Assembly: GCA_034437215.1 (NCBI GenBank)
Contig: DAOTVC010000054.1
Span: forward strand, 1 to 37,687
DNA length: 37,687 nucleotides
From: DAOTVC01 sp034437215
Lineage (GTDB): Bacteria; Chloroflexota; Anaerolineae; B4-G1; SLSP01
Direction: 5' to 3'
The translations under genes were made by a program, and so were the position numbers. The notes beneath the pieces were generated by a model. The model searched no databases and had not been told where the DNA came from. It saw only the letters and a program-made list of their open reading frames with translations. Numbering within the stretch: position 1 is the stretch's first letter; the number at the start of each line of letters is the position of its first letter. This document shows positions 24,331 through 31,642 of this stretch, piece after piece.

Positions 24331-24882
24331 TCAGGTTCGAGATACCCACCGGATCTCTTCTCCTATCTCTCGGCCTCGCTGGTGAATTTCCGCCAGATCC
24401 CGAGCGTTGGGACGCCCTCGGGTATCCCCCAGAGGCCCCTGCAGGCTGCGTGCCTCGGAGCCGTGGTACTCCCCCACGACGTAGAGGGGATCGAAAATGG
24501 TGAACCCCAGATGCTCGAAGAACTGTTCGGCGTAGAGAGCCGCCGGCACAGCCTCTCGGATACCGGTGTGCGGTCCCGAGTAGGTGACCAGAACGACGGC
24601 GTGCCGGCCCGAGATCCTGGGGGCTCCTATCTTCACCTGCTTCTCCGTACCGTAGACCCGAAAGCGGTTGGAGAGCCACTCGTCCACCGGCTGGGGAGGC
24701 GACCAGCGATAGACGGGAAAGGCCACACAGATCAAGTCGTAGTCGAACCAGTCCAGATCTGCTGCATCGTGGAGTTGGAGAAACTCCACCTCCATCCCAC
24801 TCTCTTCCAGCCCATCCAGCAGAGCGCGGCTGGCCTTTCCGGTGTTACCGGTCCTCGACCAGGAGACAATGACGGCTTTCAT
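24331..24882 (-). CDS. Flavodoxin-family protein
   Basis: A 183-residue flavodoxin-like protein. The FMN phosphate-binding loop is SWSRTGNTGKAS (residues 7-18). A central strand reads DLICVAFPVYRWSPP, and the third flavin-binding loop is VLVTYSGPHTG. It differs from WrbA and from short flavodoxins in having a long insert (WLSNRFRVYGTEKQVKIGAPRISG). Flavodoxins pass single electrons and can reduce radical SAM clusters. The ATG at 24882 lies 3 bp after the SagB stop with SD AGGAG, so the two are translationally coupled. Confidence 0.9.
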   Translation of the reverse strand: MKAVIVSWSRTGNTGKASRALLDGLEESGMEVEFLQLHDAADLDWFDYDLICVAFPVYRWSPPQPVDEWLSNRFRVYGTEKQVKIGAPRISGRHAVVLVTYSGPHTGIREAVPAALYAEQFFEHLGFTIFDPLYVVGEYHGSEARSLQGPLGDTRGRPNARDLAEIHQRGREIGEEIRWVSRT

Positions 24883-24885
24883 CGC

Positions 24886-25635
24886 TCACTCCTGCTTTCC
24901 CACGGGGGCGACGTAGATGGCGAACTCCTCTTCCCCATCCACCCCCAGAAGATCGTCTACCAGGGATTGGTTGTAGGCGGCGATAGCGCAGGCGCCGCAC
25001 CCGACGGCTGCGGCTGCCAGATAGAGGTTCTCACAGACGTGACCGGCATCGAGGGCGACGAGCTTCGCGGCAGCCTCGCCGTAGCGCCACTCCGTCCGGT
25101 AGGGCACCGCGGTCCAAAAGAAGGTGACGGCGGCGTCCGCGACGAAGGATTGACGATGGCAGGCCGCCGCAGCCTTCTCAGGCAGATCGGGAGCGGTGCG
25201 GATGAGGGAGAGCTGGTGCCCCAGGGAGAGGTAACGATAGAGGCCCACGGCCAGGTCGGCCACGCGGCGAATCACGAGATAGGTCTCGAAGGGGTGGCGG
25301 GCCCCCGCCGAGGGCACCGTGCGGAAGAGCGCGCGCCCGCTGGGATGCACGTACCGCACCCCCTGCGTCGACCAGAGGAGGAAGGAGAGCTCTTCGAGGG
25401 TGAGCTCTTCGTCGGCGTAGCGGCGGACGCTCTGGCGGTGGGCGATGGCGTCGGCGACGGTGGTGGAGAGGTCGAGGGAGAGCTCGTCCATGGGAACGAG
25501 GGAGATGAGGGGCGCCGCCTCGGGATAGGGGCGCTGCAGGGGCGGATGAGGTTTGCCTCGTCGCTGATCCGTCGTCTCCATCTCCTCCCAGACATCGGCC
25601 TTGAGAAATCTACGGTTCGCTTTTACGTCTGCCAC
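24886..25635 (-). CDS. SagB/ThcOx-type FMN-dependent dehydrogenase (nitroreductase fold)
   Basis: A 249-residue protein. The nitroreductase FMN motif is IAHRQSVRRYADEELTLEELSFLLWSTQGV, followed by the SagB-like VPSAGARHPFETYLVIRRV, GLYRY, and the C-terminal DAGHVCENLYLAAAAVGCGACAIAAYNQSLVDDLLGVD. SagB-like enzymes oxidise azolines to azoles in RiPP pathways; stand-alone relatives have other redox roles. The start is GTG at 25635 with strong SD AAGGAGG. It is coupled to the flavodoxin and separated from the upstream radical SAM gene by an inverted-repeat element. Confidence 0.9.
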   Translation of the reverse strand: MADVKANRRFLKADVWEEMETTDQRRGKPHPPLQRPYPEAAPLISLVPMDELSLDLSTTVADAIAHRQSVRRYADEELTLEELSFLLWSTQGVRYVHPSGRALFRTVPSAGARHPFETYLVIRRVADLAVGLYRYLSLGHQLSLIRTAPDLPEKAAAACHRQSFVADAAVTFFWTAVPYRTEWRYGEAAAKLVALDAGHVCENLYLAAAAVGCGACAIAAYNQSLVDDLLGVDGEEEFAIYVAPVGKQE

Positions 25636-25658
25636 AACTTCCTCCTTTAATCGTTGGA

Positions 25659-25752
25659 GTGTGTTTCGCTTGAGTTAGACCGAGGCGTGAAACGTAAAAG
25701 GTGACGCCCTCACGTTTCAGCCATGGATAGTTCATAACTGGGTTGAAACACC
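25659..25752. mobile_element. MITE-like element, copy 2
   Basis: It starts GTGTGTTTCGCTTGAGTTAG and ends AACTGGGTTGAAACACC. The ends match copy 1 at 19451-19567; the inner hairpin is shorter (about 94 bp in total). No clean target duplication is seen; TAATCGTT and TAATCCTT flank it and may be a decayed one. It lies between the radical SAM gene and sagB. Confidence 0.75.
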
Positions 25753-25904
25753 CTAATCCTTTCAGATAGTCCAGATCGGGAGCCGGCGCCAGAAAGGTCA
25801 GCCCGCCCCACCAGACCAGATCGCGCAACGCGAGGGGCCTGAAGCGTGCCCGTTCCGCGTGGCGAGAGCGGCAGCGACCAGAGCGTGACCGACGAAGGAG
25901 GACA

Positions 25905-27353
25905 TCATCCCCTCCGGTCCTGCCCGCAGCCCCGCTCGGCAAGCGGAAGATTCGCCCGGGCCTCCCGCTCCAGACGGCAGCCGCCACCGCACAGGGGCAG
26001 GTCGGGGCAGTCCCAGCACCCCTCGGGCAGGCCCGCACCCTCGGGTTCCTCCCCCCGCTCCCGAAAGCTGCGGAAGAGGTCACTCTCCCAGATGCTCTCC
26101 CAGGGATCCTCCAGGATGTTGCCCGCCGCGGTGTAGTAGGATTGGCAGGGCAGGACGTCCCCGTTGGGCTCGATGCAGATGGAGTACTCGGCGGCGTTGC
26201 AGCGCTTCGGCGCCAACCCCAGGGCTACCGGGGAGAGCAGGCAGTAGTCGGTCACCGTGTACCAGAGAAAGCGCAGCCCCAGGGCCTCCGACCTCTCCCG
26301 GACGGCGTCGAGGAGCGGGACCAGCTCCTCGACCCGGAGAGCATCGGTCTTGCCCCGCGCCCGCCCCTCCCGCTCCCCCTCGACCAGGGAGGCGAGCCCC
26401 CCGCCGGCGTAGATCATGCCGTTCATCGCCAAGGTCCCAAGTCCCAACCCGGCCACGAAGTCGACGACCTCCAGGGCGTGATCCACGTTGTGGCGGGTGA
26501 GGGTAGTGTTGGTGATAGTGTGCAGCCCCCCTTCCAGGGCGTTACGAATCCCCTGCACCGTCTCGTCGAAGGCGGGGGCGTTCACCATGGCATCGTGCAC
26601 GGCGGCCCGGGAGGACTCCAGCGTCACCTGCACGTGGTTGAGGCCCGCTTCGACGAGGGCCTCGACCCGGGCGGGGTCCGCCAACCGCCGCCCGTTGGTG
26701 TTCATCCCCACCACCAGGCCCAGGGCGTCGGCGTGACGAACGATGGCGGCGATCTCCGGATGCAGGGTGGGCTCACCGCCGGTGAGGATGACGTGGGGGA
26801 CACCGACGGCGGCGAGGCGGTCGAGCACCTCGAACCAGCCGGCGCCGTCCAGGGAGCCCATGCCGAAGCGCTCCACCTCGTTGTAGCAGTGAGCGCAGGC
26901 GTTATTGCAGCGGTAGGTGAGGGCCAGGTCGGCCTTGAAGGGCGCCGCTACGGGCGTGCTGAAGAGGGGAGCGCCGCCCACGAGGGGGGCGACGGCACAG
27001 GTGGGACAGTGCTCAGCGCTGCCCAGCTGCTCCACCATCTGGTAGATCCCCTGCAACTCCCCGGTCAGCTGGCGTCTCTCCACGCCGCGATACCGCTGCA
27101 GGAGGATGGAGAGAGCCTCCTCGAGGAGCACGCCGTCGAGCGCCAATTTGGCCATCTCCGTCGCCGTGGGGTTGAGGTGGAGGACGTCGGTGACGTCCAC
27201 GAAGAGCACCCCCCGCCCGTCCTCCTCGACGCGCAGGTGGAGGCGGCGCTGTCCACCCGGAAGCCGGAACGGGTAGGCATAGAGGCCGGGTTCGGGGGGA
27301 GGCGGGGGGGCCAGAACAGCGCCCAGCTGCTTCCACAGACGCTGCCAGGACAT
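25905..27353 (-). CDS. Radical SAM/SPASM peptide-maturase-like enzyme with PqqD-like N-terminal domain
   Basis: A 482-residue protein. Residues about 55-112 (LHLNPTATEMAKLALDGVLLEEALSILLQRY...) look like PqqD, the RiPP recognition element. A CPTC lies at 116-119. The radical SAM core has CNNACAHC (Cys149, 153, 156; CX3CX2C), GGEP at 192-195 and MNTNGRRL. The SPASM domain has Cys385, 393 and 403 (CIEPNGDVLPC) and CWDCPDLPLCGGGC (446-459), enough for auxiliary Fe-S clusters. The ATG at 27353 has no clear SD; a coupled start after the zinc-ribbon gene (stop at 27388) is likely. The presumed role is peptide or protein modification; the substrate may be the DUF2207 tail. Confidence 0.92.
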   Translation of the reverse strand: MSWQRLWKQLGAVLAPPPPPEPGLYAYPFRLPGGQRRLHLRVEEDGRGVLFVDVTDVLHLNPTATEMAKLALDGVLLEEALSILLQRYRGVERRQLTGELQGIYQMVEQLGSAEHCPTCAVAPLVGGAPLFSTPVAAPFKADLALTYRCNNACAHCYNEVERFGMGSLDGAGWFEVLDRLAAVGVPHVILTGGEPTLHPEIAAIVRHADALGLVVGMNTNGRRLADPARVEALVEAGLNHVQVTLESSRAAVHDAMVNAPAFDETVQGIRNALEGGLHTITNTTLTRHNVDHALEVVDFVAGLGLGTLAMNGMIYAGGGLASLVEGEREGRARGKTDALRVEELVPLLDAVRERSEALGLRFLWYTVTDYCLLSPVALGLAPKRCNAAEYSICIEPNGDVLPCQSYYTAAGNILEDPWESIWESDLFRSFRERGEEPEGAGLPEGCWDCPDLPLCGGGCRLEREARANLPLAERGCGQDRRG

Positions 27354-27387
27354 CAACCGCAACCCAGCGCCGCGGTGAGCACGCGCA

Positions 27388-27729
27388 TCACCACTTGGGC
27401 TCCTCCTCGATCTGGTAGCTGACACCGCAGTAGGGGCAGTTGACGAAGATGGCACCCGCCCGCACGGCGACCGACTCCTTGTCCAACGGACCACCGCAGT
27501 TGCGGCACTTCATCTGCTCGAGGGCGACGTCGCCGCTCAGATCGATCTTCTGGACGATGGTGGTCTCCTGCTGCTTGGGGCGCACACGGGTGAGATAGAT
27601 CAGCACCCCGGCGGCGCCGAAGAGGACGACGCCCACGATGACGCGCACGAGCTGTCCCTGGGCACCGACGATGAACATCAGACCGAAGAAGCCGATGACC
27701 GCGGCGATGATGTAAGTTACAATCTCCAT
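27388..27729 (-). CDS. Two-TM membrane protein with C-terminal zinc ribbon
   Basis: A 113-residue protein. It has two hydrophobic helices (EIVTYIIAAVIGFFGLMFIV and VIVGVVLFGAAGVLIYL), a short basic linker (TRVRPKQQE) and a cytoplasmic zinc ribbon, CRNCGGPL at about residues 75-82 and CPYCGVSYQI at about 99-108. The specific function is unknown. The ATG has SD AGGAGGGC, and a perfect TATAAT lies about 37 bp upstream. It is the first gene of the transcription unit that leads into the radical SAM gene 34 bp downstream. Confidence 0.85.
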   Translation of the reverse strand: MEIVTYIIAAVIGFFGLMFIVGAQGQLVRVIVGVVLFGAAGVLIYLTRVRPKQQETTIVQKIDLSGDVALEQMKCRNCGGPLDKESVAVRAGAIFVNCPYCGVSYQIEEEPKW

Positions 27730-27765
27730 AAGCCCTCCTAGGATAGCGTGGAACGTCCTGCCCTC

Positions 27766-27771
27766 ATTATA
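27766..27771 (-). promoter_or_regulatory. -10 box for the zinc-ribbon/radical SAM unit
   Basis: A perfect TATAAT on the minus strand about 37 bp before the ATG at 27729. No convincing -35 hexamer is visible. Confidence 0.5.
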
Positions 27772-27837
27772 CGTGATTCCAGACGCGAGGGTAGCGAGGA
27801 AAAGAAGAAGGCACTTGCTGAGAGGGGCGTTAGGAAG

Positions 27838-29172
27838 TCAGCGTAGGGGGATGCGGAGATCCTGTCCGATGGTGATGCTGAAGTTGGTGAGATTGTTCGC
27901 GGTCATAATCTCCTGAACCGTCACACCGAAGCGGTCGGCAATGGAGAAGAGGGTATCCCCAGATCGAACAGTATAGAGCCGGTAGTCGGATGAGACGGGG
28001 GTGGGGGTGATGCCCGAGAGGCTCGCCAGACCCGCCAGCGCCTCCTCACCCTCAGGATTGTACTGTAGGGCCGCGGCGAACTGCTCGCGGGCCGCCGCCC
28101 GCCGCCCCTCTTCCACCAACCGGTAGCCGTAGTTGACGTGCGCCGAGTAGAGCTTGATCAACCACTCCTGGTTGGTAGGTTCGAGCTCCCGCATCTGTTC
28201 CAGCAAACGGAGGGCCTCGGGCCACGCCTCGGCCTCCCAGGCGGCATTCAAGGCCTCGACCCGCTCCGCTCGAGTTGTCGGTGTGGGGGTGAGCAGGGCG
28301 CGTGCCTGCACCAGCCCCTCCTGCGCCTCGGCCCCCTCGGGATTGGCGCTCAGCGCGCGCTCGAACTGCGTCACGGCTGCCGTGGGATTTCCACCGTTCA
28401 GGAGCTCGTAGCCGTAGTTGACGTAGGCCTGGTAAAGAGAGCTGCGGGCGGGAGCGCTGTCCGGATCGACCAGCAGAATCTGGGTGGCAAGATCGATCAC
28501 CTGCTGCCAACGTTGGGCCTCCCAGGCGCGGCGCAGGGCGATCTGCAGGACCTCCAGGTCATCCTGCCCCGGCTCCTCTCCGGGTATGACACCGGAGACG
28601 TAGGGCGAGGTGTAGAGCAGGAGATCGAGGGTCAGCAGGGAGGCATTCCCTCCCCAGGCGATATCCACGTCGCGCAAGAGCACACTCCCCGGCGTTCCTG
28701 CATCGACGCGCGCTACGAAACCCAAGAGATCGCGCACCGGACCCGTGACCTGCAGCCGAAAGGCCTCGACTCCGTAGAAGTCCCGGGCCGGCTGAGAGAC
28801 CGGGCGGCTTTGAATGCTGACCACGTCGACGCCGTCCACCCCGGCGTAGCCGTAGAGACGGTTCACCATCTCGGCAGCCTCGGTCTCGCTCAGAAAGAGG
28901 GAGGCCTCCTCGAGGAGGGCGATCTGCGCCTCGGCGATCATGGCTCGGGCATCCGCCGGCGTGACCGCCTGGGTGCGCTCGACCCGCTCCAGCTCCCGCC
29001 GGGCCACCGCTACCTGCTCTGTCAGGCTCTCCAGCCGCCGGGACTGGGGGATGACGAAGAAAAAGAAGAGGATGATGTCCCCGAGGAGGGCCACGATGGT
29101 GACGGCGCCGGCGATAAGATGCCACAGCCGCTCACGCTCCGGTAAATTCTCACGCAGGAGCTGGAAATTCAC
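27838..29172 (-). CDS. PilO-like membrane protein with TPR repeats and C-terminal LysM
   Basis: A 444-residue protein. One TM (about residues 20-42) is followed by a coiled coil (SRRLESLTEQVAVARRELERVER) and a ferredoxin-like PilO-type periplasmic domain (to about 195). Two related units of about 90 residues follow, each with AWEA..W..., then NYGY.L...G...AA..QF..AL..NPEG.EA (TPR type), separated by a TPTPT linker. The last part (YTVRSGDTLFSIADRFGVTVQEIMTANNL) is a LysM domain, which binds peptidoglycan. Its ATG overlaps the TGA of the PilN-like gene (29169-29172). The fusion is unlike standard PilO. Confidence 0.8.
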   Translation of the reverse strand: MNFQLLRENLPERERLWHLIAGAVTIVALLGDIILFFFFVIPQSRRLESLTEQVAVARRELERVERTQAVTPADARAMIAEAQIALLEEASLFLSETEAAEMVNRLYGYAGVDGVDVVSIQSRPVSQPARDFYGVEAFRLQVTGPVRDLLGFVARVDAGTPGSVLLRDVDIAWGGNASLLTLDLLLYTSPYVSGVIPGEEPGQDDLEVLQIALRRAWEAQRWQQVIDLATQILLVDPDSAPARSSLYQAYVNYGYELLNGGNPTAAVTQFERALSANPEGAEAQEGLVQARALLTPTPTTRAERVEALNAAWEAEAWPEALRLLEQMRELEPTNQEWLIKLYSAHVNYGYRLVEEGRRAAAREQFAAALQYNPEGEEALAGLASLSGITPTPVSSDYRLYTVRSGDTLFSIADRFGVTVQEIMTANNLTNFSITIGQDLRIPLR

Positions 29173-30758
29173 CGCAGCTCCTCCCGCAACTCGAGGAGGA
29201 TGACGAACTCAACGACCTCGGGGCCCTGAATCTGCCAGAGCCGGGGAAATGCCAGACCGGGCGGGCGTCCGGAGACGGCAGCCTCGGGGGTCAAGGTCGT
29301 GGGCTCGGGGACGATCTCCGCCACGGTGATCGTGTAGCTCCGCTCGGAGCCGTAGAGACCGCGATTGGTGACGGTGATGAAAGCGGTGGTATCGACGCCG
29401 GCGGGTGCTGTCAAGATGATCTCCGACTCCAAAACGCCCGGTGTGCGATCATCGTTGGTGAAGTCGAGAGATCCGACGGTCACGGTCAGCACCGTATCGA
29501 CACCTAACGCCAGATCCGAGGTCGCTACACGGTAGGTACGGTCCGCTTTCGCCAGGAAACGCAACCGGTCCACGTCTCCCTGGGGATAGAAGGTATGAGT
29601 CTGCGTCTCCCCTACCGAGATCATCGGGAAGTCGTCGTCGGGCTCGTAGGGATCGCGGACGTCGGAGGTGCCCGTCGGGGTGGGAGTAAACGTCGGGGGC
29701 ACCGTGGGTGTGCTCGGGAGCGTGGTGGGCGTGGCGGTCGCCGTAGGCGTATCGATCACGACGGGTGTCGGGGTGACTGTGGGACGTGGGGAGGTAGGGG
29801 TGATGGTCGGTGCGAACTCCTCGACGACGAGCGCATACTGCCTATCGGGTCCGTACTCTCCACGATTGGCGACCCGGATAGTCGCCTCAAGATCGTAAGG
29901 GGTGTTGTTGGGAACGACGACCTCCGAGGCCAGGGTGCCCGGTCCGCGGTCGTCGTTGGTGTAGACGGCACCCCCTAGATTCACATTGAGGACGGTGTCG
30001 ACGCCGGGAGCCAGGTCCGTCGTGTAGATGCGGTAGAAGCGACCTGCCTTCGCGAGAAAGCGTGCCCGATCCACGTCGTAGACGGGGTAGAAGGTGCGCC
30101 GCTGTGGCTGCCCCAGAAAGATGGGCACCGGTTGGAAGTCGTCCACCTCATAGGGATCACCGGTAGGCTCGGTCGGTGTGGGGCTGATCGACGGCGAGGG
30201 CGTGAGATCGACGGGGGTCGTGGGCGTGGGAGTGCCGGGTTGCAGCGGGCGAACGGAATCGATGACGACCCTGGAGAAGAGACCGGAGGCCTGCAGACGC
30301 CGCCGGTAGCCGGTCACCGCATCGTTGTCCACGGCCCGCCCGGTAAGCTGGAGCTCCGCACCGTTCTGTGAGAGGCTGGTGAGCTCCAGACGTTGGGGAT
30401 CGTAGTTGCGCAGAGCATCCATGATCTCGTCCCAATCGACGCCCGCAGCCGCAAGCGCTGCCTCCGCCGTGGCGATCTCCCCGCGCCGCACCTCCAGAGC
30501 CGCCACGGTTCCCAGCAAGGCCCGCACCTCCGGAACCAGGGTGGGGGTGGCCTCGATGGCGGCGCGCAGCTCGCGTAACACCGCCTCGCTTGCTGTAACG
30601 TCGGTGCGCAGGGAGAGGGAGAGGAGATAGAGGGGGACGACGGTCGCAAGCAAGCTGACAGCAACCACCCAGAGGAAGATAGTCTGGCGGCGTAGGAGGC
30701 GTCGCTTCCGACGTTCTTCGGACAGCGCGTCCGGCTCGTAGGGTTCCACGGAGGCCAT
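29169..30758 (-). CDS. PilN-like membrane protein with two PPC-type domains
   Basis: A 529-residue protein. A basic cytoplasmic start (EERRKRRLLRRQ) and TM (about residues 27-48) are followed by a coiled coil and a PilN-like domain (LRNYDPQRLELTSLSQNGAELQLTGRAVD...GYRRRLQASGLFSRVVI). Two copies of an approximately 110-residue beta-domain follow, each reading DPYE.DDF...TFYP..DVDR.RFLAKA.R.YR and then DTVL and TNDDR. This matches bacterial pre-peptidase C-terminal-like domains. Pro/Thr-rich linkers separate them. It is coupled to the PilO-like gene by a 4-bp overlap, as pilN and pilO usually are. No PilM, PilQ or pilins are nearby. Confidence 0.78.
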   Translation of the reverse strand: MASVEPYEPDALSEERRKRRLLRRQTIFLWVVAVSLLATVVPLYLLSLSLRTDVTASEAVLRELRAAIEATPTLVPEVRALLGTVAALEVRRGEIATAEAALAAAGVDWDEIMDALRNYDPQRLELTSLSQNGAELQLTGRAVDNDAVTGYRRRLQASGLFSRVVIDSVRPLQPGTPTPTTPVDLTPSPSISPTPTEPTGDPYEVDDFQPVPIFLGQPQRRTFYPVYDVDRARFLAKAGRFYRIYTTDLAPGVDTVLNVNLGGAVYTNDDRGPGTLASEVVVPNNTPYDLEATIRVANRGEYGPDRQYALVVEEFAPTITPTSPRPTVTPTPVVIDTPTATATPTTLPSTPTVPPTFTPTPTGTSDVRDPYEPDDDFPMISVGETQTHTFYPQGDVDRLRFLAKADRTYRVATSDLALGVDTVLTVTVGSLDFTNDDRTPGVLESEIILTAPAGVDTTAFITVTNRGLYGSERSYTITVAEIVPEPTTLTPEAAVSGRPPGLAFPRLWQIQGPEVVEFVILLELREELR

Positions 30759-30842
30759 GGGTTACTGTACTCCTTATTGCTTGCAATCATGGTACCACAA
30801 AGCAACCACCCTGACAAGCATTCAAACCCACGGAAGGCTTTA

Positions 30843-30987
30843 CTGAAGAAAGGCTAGCTAACCGCAGAGAGCGCCAAGAACGCAAAGTTGAGATAAGGAT
30901 TATTAATTCATCGAGGTGTAAACCTTAGAAATATTAAGCTATCTTTGCGACCTCTGCGTCCTTTGTGGTTAGTCCCACCTTCTTTCA
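30843..30987 (-). mobile_element. 145-bp inverted-repeat element, copy B
   Basis: The reverse complement of copy A (24131-24275), with the same length and the same ends (TGAAGAAAGG...TCTTTCA). It lies between the PilN-like gene and coaE. Together the two copies bracket a 6.6-kb block as an inverted pair. Confidence 0.8.
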
Positions 30988-31006
30988 GGGAAGTCACAGA
31001 AGTATT

Positions 31007-31636
31007 TCAAAATGGGGACGAAAGGGAGGGGACTTGGGGAACCACCCGGTTCTTCCAGCTGCGGAGCACCTGGGCCCGGGTCTCCTCCAGGGTCTCGCCG
31101 GTATCGATGATGATGTCGGCGCGGGCCACCTTCTCCGACTGCGGGGGCTGGGCGCGGATGCGCTCCCGGGCGTCCTCCCGGCTCAGACCGCGCCCCTCCA
31201 TCAGCCGCTCCAGCTGCACCTCCGGTGGGCAGGCGGTGACCCAGAGGGCGTGGTAGCGCTCTGCCATCCCACTCTCCAGGAGTTTGATGGCCTCGACGAC
31301 CACGACGGGCGCCGGGCTCTCCCTGATCCGCTCCTCGACGGCAGCGATCGTCGGCGGATGGACGAGGGACTCGAGGCGAACCAGCAGCGGAGGGTCGTTG
31401 AAGACGATCTCGCCGAGAGCGCGCCGGTCGATGGTGCCGTCCTCGTTGAGGATACTCTCCCCGAAGGCGTCGACGACGCGGTCGTAGGCGCGCCCGCCCG
31501 GTCGCATCACCCGATGGGCCACCTTGTCGGCGTCGATCAGCTCCGCGCCCAGATCCACCAGCATCCGCCCGACGGTGGTCTTACCCGTCGCTATGTTGCC
31601 TGTCAGACCGATGAGGTAGGGCTCTCTGCCACCCAT
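31007..31636 (-). CDS. coaE: Dephospho-CoA kinase
   Basis: CoaE phosphorylates the 3'-OH of dephospho-CoA, the last step of coenzyme A synthesis in the cytosol. The 209-residue protein has the P-loop GLTGNIATGKTTV (residues 9-21), the CoaE signature ELIDADKVAHRVMRPGG, VVDAFGESILNEDGTIDRRALGEIVF, the strand VVVVEAIKLLESG and the lid region RLMEGRGLSREDARERIRAQ. The ATG at 31636 lies 6 bp after the ABC-F stop, so it is likely co-transcribed with that gene. Confidence 0.95.
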   Translation of the reverse strand: MGGREPYLIGLTGNIATGKTTVGRMLVDLGAELIDADKVAHRVMRPGGRAYDRVVDAFGESILNEDGTIDRRALGEIVFNDPPLLVRLESLVHPPTIAAVEERIRESPAPVVVVEAIKLLESGMAERYHALWVTACPPEVQLERLMEGRGLSREDARERIRAQPPQSEKVARADIIIDTGETLEETRAQVLRSWKNRVVPQVPSLSSPF

Positions 31637-31642
31637 GGGGCC

